Notes: generated from the sequence alone by a model not told the origin. A DNA stretch of 64,000 nucleotides from Clostridia bacterium (GCA_017523925.1 JAFWVQ010000058.1:1-64000), one strand, 5' to 3'. Numbered from the stretch's first letter, positions 35,589 to 44,215 are shown. A program made the numbers and translations.

Positions 35589-35615
35589 TTAGCACTCAAA
35601 AGAACAGAGTGCTAA
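35589..35615 (+). promoter_or_regulatory. CIRCE element (HrcA operator)
   Basis: TTAGCACTC-N9-GAGTGCTAA is a perfect match to the CIRCE consensus and lies at the transcription start. HrcA would repress htpG here until heat shock. hrcA itself is not in the window. Confidence 0.95.
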
Positions 35616-35646
35616 CAATGCAATAAAACCCAAAGAGGTGAAAGAT

Positions 35647-36324
35647 ATGGCAAAGAAACAGTTTAAGACGGAATCCAAGCGGCTGCTCGATCTGATGATC
35701 AACTCCGTTTACACGAACAAGGAGATCTTTCTGCGCGAGCTTATCTCAAACGCAAGCGATGCGCTCGACAAGCTGCATTTCAAGCTTTTGACCGATAATT
35801 CGGCGGCTTCCGGCGGCAGTCTCGAGATCCGCATAGTTCCCGATAAGGAAAACCGCACGCTGACGATCATCGACAACGGCATCGGCATGACGCATGACGA
35901 GCTTGAGACCAATCTCGGCACGATCGCCAAGAGCGGCACTCTCGCATTCCGCAGCGCGATGCAGAAGAAGACCGAGGGCGAAGCGGAGGAAGCCGATGAA
36001 AATGCGCCCGCCGCGAACGAGCTCGAGGTCATCGGTCAGTTCGGCGTTGGCTTCTATTCGGCGTTCATGGTTGCGGATAAGATCACGGTGCTTTCCCGCG
36101 CCTACGGTTCGGACGAGGCGAATATCTGGGAGAGCACGGGCTTGGACGGCTACACCGTTTCCCCCGCCGAAAAATCGGACGGCTGCGGAACGGTGATAAC
36201 GCTTCATCTTAAAGAGAACGGCGAGGACGAGCGCTTCGACCGCTATCTTGAAGATTACACGCTCAAGGAGCTTATCAAGAAGTATTCCGACTATATCCGC
36301 TACCCCATCAAGATGATGGTGTAG
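35647..36324 (+). CDS. htpG: HtpG (Hsp90) N-terminal ATPase domain, ends in TAG
   Basis: The first 225 codons encode the full Hsp90 N-domain: [26 protein letters not shown] and [16 protein letters not shown] carry the ATP-binding residues, and IRYPIKMMV closes it. The frame then meets TAG (36322-36324) and goes on in the same phase into the middle domain. Homologs have an acidic residue at this place (PIKM-x-V-E), so GAG-to-TAG is the simplest change. The ATG at 35647 has AGAGGTG upstream; promoter and CIRCE lie just before it. Confidence 0.85.
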   Translation: MAKKQFKTESKRLLDLMINSVYTNKEIFLRELISNASDALDKLHFKLLTDNSAASGGSLEIRIVPDKENRTLTIIDNGIGMTHDELETNLGTIAKSGTLAFRSAMQKKTEGEAEEADENAPAANELEVIGQFGVGFYSAFMVADKITVLSRAYGSDEANIWESTGLDGYTVSPAEKSDGCGTVITLHLKENGEDERFDRYLEDYTLKELIKKYSDYIRYPIKMMV

Positions 36325-36333
36325 GAAACGCGC

Positions 36334-37617
36334 ATGAAGGAGCATGATTGCGACCACGACCACGAGGACGGCGAATGCGACTGCGAGCACAAGGAGCCCG
36401 AATACGAGACCGTCACCGAGGAGCAGACGCTGAACAGCATGGTCCCGCTTTGGCGCCGCAATAAGGCGGAGCTTACGGACGAGGATTACAACGGCTTCTA
36501 CACCGATAAATTCCACGATTACGAGGAGCCGCTTGCGCATATCCATTCGCGCACCGAGGGCGGCGTTACCTACAACTCGATACTGTTCATCCCCGCGAGC
36601 GCGCCGTACAACTATTTTTCCAAGAACTACAAGCGCGGACTTCAACTCTATTCCAACGGCGTTATGATAATGGAGAGCTGCGAGGATCTTCTGCCCGAGT
36701 ATTTCGGCTTTGTGAAGGGTCTTGTGGATTCCTCCGATATCTCGCTTAATATCTCCCGCGAGATGCTTCAGCAGAGCCGCCAGCTTCGCGCGATCGCATC
36801 GGGTCTTAAAAAGAAGATAAAAGCCGAGCTTGAAAAGATGCTTGAATTCGACCGCGAGAAGTATGAAAAATTCTTCAAGGCGTTCGGGCTTTCGCTCAAA
36901 TACGGCATCTATGAGAGCTACGGCATGGAGGCGGAGAACCTCAAGGATCTGCTGCTTTATAAGAGCGCGAAGGAGGATAAGCTCGTTACCCTCAAGGAAT
37001 ACGTTGCCCGCCTTATGGAGAATCAGACCGAGATCTACTATGCTTGCGGCGAGAGCGAGGAGATGATAAAGGCGCTTCCGCAGTACAAGTATCTGATCGG
37101 CAAGGGCTACGACGTGCTTCTGATGACCGAGAACGTGGACGAATTCATGCTGCGTATGCTGAACGGCTACGACGGCAAGCCCTTCAAGTCCATCACCGAT
37201 AACGATATCAACATCCAGGACGAGGACGAGAAGAAGGCGCTTGAGCAGAAGCAGAAGGAGCACGCAGAGCTGCTTGAAGCGGTCAAGACAGCGCTGGACG
37301 GCAGGGTGAAGGAGGTTCGCCTTTCGATGAGGCTTGCGGACTCCCCCGCCGCACTGACCAGCGAAGGCCCGCTCTCGCTCGAGATGGAGAAGGTTCTTTC
37401 CGAAATGCCGATGGGCGGCGAAGCGAAGGCGGAGCGCGTTCTGGAGCTGAACCCCGACCACCCCGTTTTCGAGGCGCTTTTGAAGGTTAAGGACGATGAA
37501 GCGCTGCTCAAGAGCTATGCGGGCATACTCTACGGCCAGGCGCAGCTTCTTGCGGGGCTCAAGCTCGATGATCCCGCAAAGTTCGCGGAGAGCCTGAATG
37601 CGCTGCTTGTTAAATAA
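36334..37617 (+). CDS. htpG: HtpG (Hsp90) middle and C-terminal domains
   Basis: Begins at ATG 36334, four codons after the TAG, in the same frame. The first 20 residues are a Cys/His/Asp-rich charged linker (EHDCDHDHEDGECDCEH), unusual for HtpG. The middle domain follows (TLNSMVPLWRRNKAEL ... VDSSDISLNISREMLQQSR with the catalytic Arg region), then the dimerisation domain to residue 427. A single uninterrupted protein would have 656 residues, normal for HtpG. No ribosome site is obvious before 36334, so separate translation is uncertain. Confidence 0.85.
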   Translation: MKEHDCDHDHEDGECDCEHKEPEYETVTEEQTLNSMVPLWRRNKAELTDEDYNGFYTDKFHDYEEPLAHIHSRTEGGVTYNSILFIPASAPYNYFSKNYKRGLQLYSNGVMIMESCEDLLPEYFGFVKGLVDSSDISLNISREMLQQSRQLRAIASGLKKKIKAELEKMLEFDREKYEKFFKAFGLSLKYGIYESYGMEAENLKDLLLYKSAKEDKLVTLKEYVARLMENQTEIYYACGESEEMIKALPQYKYLIGKGYDVLLMTENVDEFMLRMLNGYDGKPFKSITDNDINIQDEDEKKALEQKQKEHAELLEAVKTALDGRVKEVRLSMRLADSPAALTSEGPLSLEMEKVLSEMPMGGEAKAERVLELNPDHPVFEALLKVKDDEALLKSYAGILYGQAQLLAGLKLDDPAKFAESLNALLVK

Positions 37618-37670
37618 GGATGATCAAATGGAAGGGCTGCTTCGGAAGGAGCAGCCCTTGTTGTTTAGTT

Positions 37671-37918
37671 AATAGTGAATAATGAATAGTGAATAGTTGC
37701 GGTTGAAACGCCGAGGGCGTTTCTTCAGATTTACAATTGAAATTCCGCAGGAATTTCTTCCTCAATGTTCCGAAGGAAAGCATCATTTGCCGTAAGGCTT
37801 CCGCTCAAGGGGAAGGCTAAAATGGAAATGCCGCTCACCGAGCGGCATTTCCACATCAATGTCATCATTAGCCGAAGGCGGCTTCATTTTGCATCATAGG
37901 CGAAGCGACATCATTCCC
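37671..37918. repeat. Intergenic hairpin-rich repeat block with terminator
   Basis: 37671-37735 carries AGTGAATAATGAATAGT-type words and GGTTGAAA, shared with 43470-43545. Next come palindromes GAAACGCC/GGCGTTTC and GAAATTCC/GGAATTTC, each followed by TTCTTC. A perfect 13-bp palindrome (37824-37836/37840-37852) acts as terminator for both htpG and the converging LRR gene. Further GCCG-AAG-GCGGCT and GGCGAAGCGACATCATT words follow. No coding frame is convincing. Confidence 0.6.
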
Positions 37919-39235
37919 TTACGCCAGTCCCATCGCGATTCGCAGAATAATTATCGCATCGGCAAGGGTGACGCTTCCGTTTCCGTCCATATCGGCGGCA
38001 TCGGTATTCAGGCCGCTGCCGTCCGCGATACCCATCGAAAGGCGCAGGGTGGATATGGCGTCCGCAACCGACACGCTGCCGTTGCCGTCAATATCGCCGG
38101 GGAGTGCCGTGCCGCCGGAGAAGCGGGCGATTACGGTTCTGGTGGGGGTACCTTCAAACATGCAGATATATGCTCCATACCAATCATTCCATTCACCCTC
38201 GGAAATAAGCGCTCCGCTTTCATCATAAAAGCCTTCAAATACTGCGCCGTTCGCGGGATGAGCAAGGATACCGCTATTATATCTATATCCAATAAAACCG
38301 CTGCCTTCGGCGCGGATATGATCGAAATCAATCAGGGGATTACTGCTGAGATCAAGCTCGGTAAGGTTGTTGGAGTAGCAGCTCAGATACTGAAGCGCGG
38401 TGCAGCCGCTTACATCCAGCTCGGTAAGGTTGTTGGAGTTGCATTCCAGCTCCTCAAGCGCGATGCAGCCGCTTACATCCAGCTCGGTAAGGTTGTTGCC
38501 GTCGCAGTGCAGTAACCCAAGCTCGGGATTCTGAGTTAAATCCAGTTCCGTAAGGTTGTTGCCGCCGCAGTGCAGTATCCTAAGCCCGGGACTCTGCGTT
38601 ACATCCAGCTCGGTAAGGTTGTTGCTGCGGCACTCCAGCCACCTAAGCGCGGTGCAGCCGGATATGTTTAACCCGGTGATTGCATTACCCGAGCACTCCA
38701 ACCGGTTTAAGGCAGAGCAGCCCGAAACATCAAACTGCTCAAGCGTATTTTCCGGGCATACACCTATGTACACCAGCTCAGTACAGTCCGAAAAGTCAAA
38801 ATCACCCACCAGATCATACCAACCATCGAGAGGAGCGCAGTTCAACGGAAATCTGTTTGAAGCGCCTTCGAAGGTTGACTGTTCCGAATGCTTGCCCTCA
38901 TTCGAAAAAGATACCACTTCCAAACGCAGCTCACCGTTTACTTCCCTCCAGCGGAAAAAGCTACCTGACCATGTGGCGGGATTGCTCGGATCATAAGGAT
39001 GCTCACCTGCCCACCAATTAGCCTTCTCGCCGTTCTTAACTCCATCTTCATCCGTTTGCTCCAAAAACTCCACGCATTTGGTGTAGTCATGAACATTATA
39101 CCCATCGGGCACGGTCCAGTTGGGCGTGACCTCCGCCTTCACATCAAAGCGCGGCAGAGCCGAGGCGGGGATCGCCGCAAGGGCGAGGCAGAGCGCGAGG
39201 GCGAGTGCAAGCGCGTTCTTCATGGTTTTTTTCAT
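37919..39235 (-). CDS. Secreted leucine-rich repeat protein with dockerin
   Basis: 438 residues. Signal peptide 1-26. About eight LRR units of 21 residues (pattern LTELDVSGCTALQYLSCYSNN) lie between residues 150 and 315. A small InlB-like beta domain follows (GAVFEGFYDESGALISEG), then a dockerin (GDIDGNGSVSVADAISTLR, DMDGNGSVTLADAIIILR). LRR proteins of this type serve in adhesion or host-protein binding. GGAGGG precedes the ATG. The promoter is likely TATAAA near 39340 on the minus strand. Confidence 0.88.
   Translation of the reverse strand: MKKTMKNALALALALCLALAAIPASALPRFDVKAEVTPNWTVPDGYNVHDYTKCVEFLEQTDEDGVKNGEKANWWAGEHPYDPSNPATWSGSFFRWREVNGELRLEVVSFSNEGKHSEQSTFEGASNRFPLNCAPLDGWYDLVGDFDFSDCTELVYIGVCPENTLEQFDVSGCSALNRLECSGNAITGLNISGCTALRWLECRSNNLTELDVTQSPGLRILHCGGNNLTELDLTQNPELGLLHCDGNNLTELDVSGCIALEELECNSNNLTELDVSGCTALQYLSCYSNNLTELDLSSNPLIDFDHIRAEGSGFIGYRYNSGILAHPANGAVFEGFYDESGALISEGEWNDWYGAYICMFEGTPTRTVIARFSGGTALPGDIDGNGSVSVADAISTLRLSMGIADGSGLNTDAADMDGNGSVTLADAIIILRIAMGLA
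38350..38700 (-). repeat. 63-bp tandem DNA repeats within the LRR gene
   Basis: The words CAGCTCGGTAAGGTTGTTG recur about every 63 bp (for example near 38353, 38416, 38479, 38542 and 38605), encoding 21-residue LRR units. Near identity between units at the DNA level suggests recent duplication and potential copy-number change by recombination. Confidence 0.75.
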
Positions 39236-39570
39236 GTTTTTCCCTCCGATAAATATTTTTCGCTCCCGAGCCGCCGATCACAAAAGCGCGAACGGGCATC
39301 ATGCGGCCGGCTTATGCCGAGTGCTTTTTATATTTTATACTGTTTCATAAAGGTTGTCAAGCCTCGCCGCGCGGAAGTCGAGCGGAGCGAGGCGGAAGTG
39401 CGGCGGGGGCGAAAAAACGCTTTTTACTTTGCCTTTTTCATCCTTAAAAAAGATTTAATAAAAAAGTCATTATTTTTAAGAAAGCCTTAAGCTGTATATG
39501 TATAATAGGCTTCAAGGAAAGGAAAAAGCCGCAAACGCGGCGGCGAGCGGATGTAATTTCCCGAAAGTCA

Positions 39571-39579
39571 TGGTATAAT
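39571..39579 (+). promoter_or_regulatory. Extended -10 promoter of the dipeptidase gene
   Basis: TGG-TATAAT (39571-39579), 60 bp before the start codon. A second TATAAT (39501-39506) has no good -35. Nothing else is recognised in 39236-39570. Confidence 0.5.
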
Positions 39580-39638
39580 TATTCGGAATACGGCTTTCGG
39601 TCGATAATGAAAGGACGCTCGAGAGAGCGAGAGATCAA

Positions 39639-40571
39639 ATGGAAAAGCTTTTCCCCGTTGCCGACGGGCATTGTGATTTTTTATACGGAATGGTGGAGCG
39701 CGGCTACGATCTCGCCGCGCCGAAGAAGGATCAGGCGATCCGGCTCGATAAGCTGATCGAGGGCGGCGTTAAGCTTCAGCTTTTCGCAGCATGGATAGAT
39801 ATGGAGCTGGATAAGAACCCGCTCAATCAATGCATGGGCATGATCGACGCCTATTACCGAATGCTTGAAGCAAACCCGCGTCTTACGCCGCTGACGAAGG
39901 ATTTTGACCCGACAGGCGAGCGGATAGCCACTGTGCTGACCGTGGAGGGCGGCGAAGCGATAGAGGCGACGGTATCAAACCTTCGCATACTGCACCGCCT
40001 CGGCGTTCGCGCGATGACGCTCACCTGGAACGACGTGAACCGCCTCGCACACCCCGCCGCGAAGAAAACGAAGAAGGGGCTGACGGCGCTCGGCAAGGAA
40101 GTCATTTCGGAGATGTGCCGCCTTGGGATAGCGGTCGATCTTGCGCATCTTGGCGACCCGGGTATTGACGATGTGCTTTCTATCGCCACGCTCCCCGTGT
40201 TTTCATCCCACACCAACGCCCGCGCACTGTGCGACGCGCCGCGCTGCATGAAGGATGAGCATATACGGGAGATCGCGAAAAGGGGCGGCGTTATCGGCGT
40301 GAACTTCTACCACAAGCAGCTCACCGAGGCGAAGATGGCCACGGTGGACGACGTTATCCGCCATCTTGCGCATTATATCGAGGTGGGCGGCATCGGCTGC
40401 GCGGCGCTCGGCTCGGATTTCGACGGCATGGGGCGCTATATCGAGGGGCTTGAAACCAGCGGCGGGTATCCGCTTATCGCAGAAAGGCTGATAAAGCTGG
40501 GACTGAGCGAGGAGCAGGTTTCGGATATTATGTTCGGCAATCTCTATCGGTATATAATCGAATTTGCGTAA
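39639..40571 (+). CDS. M19 membrane dipeptidase (renal dipeptidase family)
   Basis: 310 residues. Zinc-dependent hydrolase of dipeptides. VADGHCDFLYGM supplies the first metal-binding His and Asp, TVEGGEAIE the bridging Glu, DLAHLGDPG and SHTNARALCDAPR the next His residues, and LGSDFDGMG the final Asp. No signal peptide, so probably cytosolic, completing breakdown of imported peptides. That fits the protease-rich, amino-acid-fermenting character of the window. Confidence 0.92.
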   Translation: MEKLFPVADGHCDFLYGMVERGYDLAAPKKDQAIRLDKLIEGGVKLQLFAAWIDMELDKNPLNQCMGMIDAYYRMLEANPRLTPLTKDFDPTGERIATVLTVEGGEAIEATVSNLRILHRLGVRAMTLTWNDVNRLAHPAAKKTKKGLTALGKEVISEMCRLGIAVDLAHLGDPGIDDVLSIATLPVFSSHTNARALCDAPRCMKDEHIREIAKRGGVIGVNFYHKQLTEAKMATVDDVIRHLAHYIEVGGIGCAALGSDFDGMGRYIEGLETSGGYPLIAERLIKLGLSEEQVSDIMFGNLYRYIIEFA

Positions 40572-40600
40572 CGCGAAAGCTTTAATTCAAGCCCGAAAAA

Positions 40601-40609
40601 TGTTATAAT
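40601..40609 (+). promoter_or_regulatory. Extended -10 promoter of the VTC-DUF4956 pair
   Basis: TGT-TATAAT (40601-40609), about 30 bp before the VTC gene. Confidence 0.5.
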
Positions 40610-40640
40610 AGCAAGGATAGGGTTTCGGAAAGGAGGCAGT

Positions 40641-41369
40641 ATGGCAAAGAGCAAAAACATCTTCACGCGCGTGGAGAAGAAATACGTTATCACAAAAGCG
40701 CAGCTCGACGCGATGCTGCCCACGCTGAACGAGCATATGCACGAGGACGAATACGGCCTCAGCACTATATGCAGCACCTATTACGACACGCCCGATATGC
40801 GGCTGATCGGCGCTTCGATCATCGCCAAGACGTATAAAGAAAAGCTGCGGCTTCGCTGCTACGGCGAGCCGAGCGAGGACGCGAACGCCTTTGTGGAGCT
40901 TAAAAAGAAGTTTAAGGGCATAGTGTACAAGCGGAGGATCATCATGCCGTACAGGGATGCTATAGCGTTCCTTTCGGGAAAATCACCGGGGCCGAACGAT
41001 CAGATCGCAAGGGAGATCGCGTACACGCTGAGCTATTACCCGAACCTGCGCCCCGCGATAAACATCTTCTGCGAGCGCATAGCCTACGAGGACAACGAGG
41101 ACGAGAACCTGCGCTTGACCGTGGATCGTAACCTGCGCTACCGCATGGACGATCTGGACCTCACGCACGGCACGCACGGCACGCCGCTGCTGCCCGAGAA
41201 CAGGTTCATCCTCGAGATAAAGACCGCGTTTTCGATGCCCCTTTGGCTCGTTCATCTGCTTGATGAAAACAAGGTCTACCCCGGGAAATTCTCAAAATAC
41301 GGCACCGCGTTCAATATGGAGCTTGAGAAAAAGCGCGCGGTCGATAAAAACAACACCTCATTTGAATAA
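40641..41369 (+). CDS. VTC domain protein (polyphosphate polymerase-like)
   Basis: 242 residues covering a CYTH-like tunnel domain: RVEKKYVITKAQLDAML, ICSTYYDTPDM, KLRLRCYG, FVELKKKFKGIVYKRR and FILEIKTA provide the alternating basic and acidic residues that bind polyphosphate and metal in yeast Vtc4. GGAGG is upstream. The next gene, DUF4956, is its standing bacterial neighbour. Probably makes or senses polyphosphate; direct evidence for bacterial members is limited. Confidence 0.88.
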   Translation: MAKSKNIFTRVEKKYVITKAQLDAMLPTLNEHMHEDEYGLSTICSTYYDTPDMRLIGASIIAKTYKEKLRLRCYGEPSEDANAFVELKKKFKGIVYKRRIIMPYRDAIAFLSGKSPGPNDQIAREIAYTLSYYPNLRPAINIFCERIAYEDNEDENLRLTVDRNLRYRMDDLDLTHGTHGTPLLPENRFILEIKTAFSMPLWLVHLLDENKVYPGKFSKYGTAFNMELEKKRAVDKNNTSFE

Positions 41370-41386
41370 GAAACGGAGGCAATCCT

Positions 41387-42073
41387 ATGGATATTATCAA
41401 AAGCATCTTTACCGGCACCCAGACCCCCATCACCGTTACGCTTACGGAGTATCTTATCTGCCTTGGCTCGGCGCTCGTTATGGGCATTTTGATCGCGCTC
41501 GTTGGCAGATTCCGCAGCAAGCAGACGCGCAGCCTTTCCGTTGCGCTTGCGCTGCTTCCGATGATCGTGCAAACGATAATTATGCTCGTTAACCGCGAAT
41601 TCGGCGCGGGACTCGCCGTTGCCGGCGCATTCGGCCTTGTGCGCTTCCGCTCCGCTCCCGCCTCCGCGCGCGACATCGTTCTGATCGCGCTCTCCGTGGC
41701 CGTGGGTCTTGCGCTCGGCATGGGCACCGTTGGCATAGCGGTCATACTCTGCGTTCTCGTGCTCGTGATACTGTTCATCCTCTCTCTGGTGGGCTTCGGC
41801 AGCTCCCCGAGCGGCGCAAGGAGCCTTCGCATCGTTATCCCCGAAACGCTGAACTACACCGAGGTTTTCAACGACGTTTTCCGCAAGTACACCTCACGCC
41901 ATGAGCTTACCCGCGTTAAAACGACCAATATGGGCAGCCTGTTCCATCTTCAGTACGACATCATGCTCAAGAACCCCGCGAAGGAGAAGGAGTTCATCGA
42001 CGAGCTGCGCATAAGAAACGGCAATCTCGAGATCGTATGCGCTTCGCCCGACGATGGGATGAAGGAGATCTGA
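41387..42073 (+). CDS. DUF4956 membrane protein
   Basis: 228 residues with four TM helices in the first 130 (LICLGSALVMGILIALV, LLPMIVQTIIMLV, and two between GLVRFRSAPASARDIVLIAL and LVILFILSLV), then a cytosolic ferredoxin-like domain. GAFGLVRFRSAPASARDI is the family hallmark. It follows the VTC gene by 17 bp and probably forms a membrane complex with it. A terminator follows. Confidence 0.88.
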   Translation: MDIIKSIFTGTQTPITVTLTEYLICLGSALVMGILIALVGRFRSKQTRSLSVALALLPMIVQTIIMLVNREFGAGLAVAGAFGLVRFRSAPASARDIVLIALSVAVGLALGMGTVGIAVILCVLVLVILFILSLVGFGSSPSGARSLRIVIPETLNYTEVFNDVFRKYTSRHELTRVKTTNMGSLFHLQYDIMLKNPAKEKEFIDELRIRNGNLEIVCASPDDGMKEI

Positions 42074-42095
42074 TTCAAACATAGAAACGATAACG

Positions 42096-42138
42096 AACCG
42101 CGATCGGAACGGGCAATCCGTTCAATTCGCGGTTTTTT
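42096..42138 (+). terminator. Terminator after the DUF4956 gene
   Basis: AACCGCGA (42096-42103) pairs with TCGCGGTT (42127-42134), with an inner GAACGG/CCGTTC pairing and a T7 run. Confidence 0.85.
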
Positions 42139-42162
42139 TGCTTTATCGTATTTGTTTTCGTT

Positions 42163-42714
42163 TTAGGCAAGTTCACTTTTTATCACCCTGTATGCGGGGT
42201 GATAATTCTTTCTGTAAACCTCGCTGTGATGCACGGCGGGGCGGCCGAGCTTATCGTATTCAGCCATGAATCCCGCAAGCTCCTGTGCTGAAAACGGCGC
42301 TTTTCCGCTTTCCGCCATGCTTTTGAGCGCATCGAGCCTTAATTTAAAGCCATCCATGCTTCCGCAGGGACTTTCGGCGGACCGCACGAAGGCCGTTGCA
42401 AGCGCATTGAGCGCGGACTTGTCCCCGACCAGCGGTTCAAGATGAACGCGAACAAAGCCGCCGCCGATGGGCTCGGTTTTCGCGTGTGTTTCGTCCTTTT
42501 CCAGCCCCGCGCATTCCCTTTCGAGCATCTCACGCGCTCTTTCGGGGCTCGGTGCGAAGTGTCCGCAGCCGAATTCGCTTTGGTAGAGAAGCTTCACCGC
42601 GTCCTGCGGCGTCATGAGCGGGTAGAGCGCGAAATGCATCGCAAGCGCGGCGAGGCTTTCGCTTGAAGCATTTAAGATATCGGTATCGTTCAAAATCCGT
42701 TTCCGTCCTTTCAT
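42163..42714 (-). CDS. Conserved hypothetical protein
   Basis: 183 residues, helical, no signal peptide or TM segment. LYPLMTPQDAVKLLYQSEFGCGHF, GGGFVRVHLEPL and HHSEVYRKNYHPAYRVI look like conserved blocks and contain several His, Cys and Glu that might bind metal. I do not recognise the family. Codon use resembles the neighbours. It converges with the DUF4956 gene and is divergent from the SSB-like gene. Confidence 0.7.
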   Translation of the reverse strand: MKGRKRILNDTDILNASSESLAALAMHFALYPLMTPQDAVKLLYQSEFGCGHFAPSPERAREMLERECAGLEKDETHAKTEPIGGGFVRVHLEPLVGDKSALNALATAFVRSAESPCGSMDGFKLRLDALKSMAESGKAPFSAQELAGFMAEYDKLGRPAVHHSEVYRKNYHPAYRVIKSELA

Positions 42715-42850
42715 AAAAGACCGCGCGAAGCATGGGACATGAGCTTTCGGCGAATCAATGCGCCGCCGAGCGATAATATTTGCGCCGCTTCCTTAATAGT
42801 ATTAAAAGAACTCGAATTTTGCGGAAGGAAGCGGGATCCCCCGTTCGGCT

Positions 42851-43462
42851 ATGTTTGAAAATCTTAATTCAATAGAACTTATCGGTACTGTCGCATCGCC
42901 CGTCGAATACAGCCATTCGATCTGCGGCGAGGCGTTCTATCATACGAAGCTTGCAGTAAGGCGCTTGAGCGGCACGGAGGACTGCCTTCCCGTTACGATC
43001 AGCGAGCGGCTGCTCGGGAGCATGGAGGCGGAGTGCGGAATGCGCTTTTACGTTCACGGTCAGATACGCTCCTACAATCAAAGAAGCGAGCGCGGAAACC
43101 GCCTTATTATAACGGTTTTTGCCCGCGAGATCCGGCCTGCGGACGAGGGCGAAGCCGACCGCAACGAAGCGGAGCTTTCGGGCTATATCTGCAAGGAGGT
43201 CATCTACCGCAAAACGCCGTTTGAGCGGGAGATCGCGGATATACTTATCGCGGTCAACCGCCGCTACAACAAGTCGGACTATCTGCCGCTTATCGCCTGG
43301 GGCAGAAACGCGCGGTTTTTGAGCGATGCGCCGATCGGCACGGAGCTTTCGATCGTCGGCAGGCTGCAAAGCCGCGAGTATAAGAAGCTGCTTGAGGACG
43401 GCACGGAGCAAACTCGCACCGCGTATGAGGTGAGCTGCTCGGCGGTGGAAGCGGGAGTGTAG
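42851..43462 (+). CDS. SSB-like protein with two OB-folds
   Basis: 203 residues. Residues 1-98 and 108-203 each resemble an SSB-type OB-fold (IELIGTVASPVEYSHSICGEAFYHTKLAVRRLSG; then ELSGYICKEVIYRKTPFEREIADILIAVNRRYNKSDYLPLIAWG across the second). The second domain is closer to canonical SSB. There is no acidic C-terminal tail of the DDDLPF type, so it is probably not the main replicative SSB. Such duplicated forms are known in Clostridia. Ends with TAG. Confidence 0.75.
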   Translation: MFENLNSIELIGTVASPVEYSHSICGEAFYHTKLAVRRLSGTEDCLPVTISERLLGSMEAECGMRFYVHGQIRSYNQRSERGNRLIITVFAREIRPADEGEADRNEAELSGYICKEVIYRKTPFEREIADILIAVNRRYNKSDYLPLIAWGRNARFLSDAPIGTELSIVGRLQSREYKKLLEDGTEQTRTAYEVSCSAVEAGV

Positions 43463-43469
43463 CTATTTT

Positions 43470-43545
43470 AGTGAATAGTGAATAATGAATAGTTGTGGTT
43501 GAAATTCCTGCGAAATTTCTTCAAGATTATTCATTTTAAAGATTC
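43470..43545. repeat. Intergenic repeat element, second copy
   Basis: Shares GTGAATAATGAATAGTTG and GGTTGAAA-N-TTTCTTC with the block at 37671-37735, about 70 bp in all, with a GAAATT/AATTTC palindrome inside. It lies between converging genes and may act as terminator or as a small dispersed element. Confidence 0.55.
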
Positions 43546-43552
43546 ACAGGTT

Positions 43553-44215
43553 TTATTCGGTTTCGTGCGCCTTTCTAAGGATATGCCAAACCGCCTGTTC
43601 GCCGAAGCCGCAGCTTTTATAGAGCGCGAGCGGATCCGATGCATCGTTCAGCCTGCCCGAAACGGTCACGAAATCTGCCTTATCCCGCATTCGCCAAAGC
43701 AGTTCAGAAACGACGAATCTGCCGAGCCCCCTTCGCCTTGCAGCGGGCGAAACCTGTATCCATTCGAGGATGCCCTCGCCGATACGAGGATCAAGCTCCG
43801 CGATGCCCGAAGCGGCGATAGCGCCCGTTTCTTCATCCTTCAGCATGACGAAGAGCGAAGGATCGTGCGCCAAGTGACGGTTGTATTCCTTAAGCTCGGC
43901 TTCATCCGGCCCGCCGCCGTAGCAAAGGCGGATATGCTCCGATAATTCCTTCATGTTGCCGCTGTAAAGCGCATAGCCGCGAGGAAGCGCAGGCCTTTCG
44001 ATGCGCTTTCCCGACATTCGGAAAACGAGCTTGAAATAGGGCTCGTCCGCGAAGCCCGCAAAAGCGTTTTTACCCGAATCAAGCGCGTGGCAGTATTCTT
44101 CTTCCCCGACGATCAGCATATTTTCGGGAACGGTGAAGCTTTCCTCCTTCCAAAATGCGAGGGAGGCTGCGGTCGTGGGCGAAGCTATGTATTTTTCGCG
44201 TGTTATTTCCGACAT
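43553..44215 (-). CDS. GNAT family acetyltransferase
   Basis: 220 residues. The C-terminal 130 form a GNAT fold: IAASGIAELDP, then LEWIQVSPAARRRGLGRFVVSEL, the acetyl-CoA pyrophosphate-binding R-x-x-G-x-G/A loop, then LYKSCGFGEQ. The N-terminal 90 residues are a family-specific extension. The substrate is unknown. The ATG directly follows the coaBC stop (TGA-ATG), so the two are cotranscribed. Confidence 0.8.
   Translation of the reverse strand: MSEITREKYIASPTTAASLAFWKEESFTVPENMLIVGEEEYCHALDSGKNAFAGFADEPYFKLVFRMSGKRIERPALPRGYALYSGNMKELSEHIRLCYGGGPDEAELKEYNRHLAHDPSLFVMLKDEETGAIAASGIAELDPRIGEGILEWIQVSPAARRRGLGRFVVSELLWRMRDKADFVTVSGRLNDASDPLALYKSCGFGEQAVWHILRKAHETE

Noticed and set aside
35746..37461. 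571-codon frame on the minus strand across htpG
   Set aside because: Antisense to both HtpG halves, which have all Hsp90 motifs; no start signal and no family similarity.
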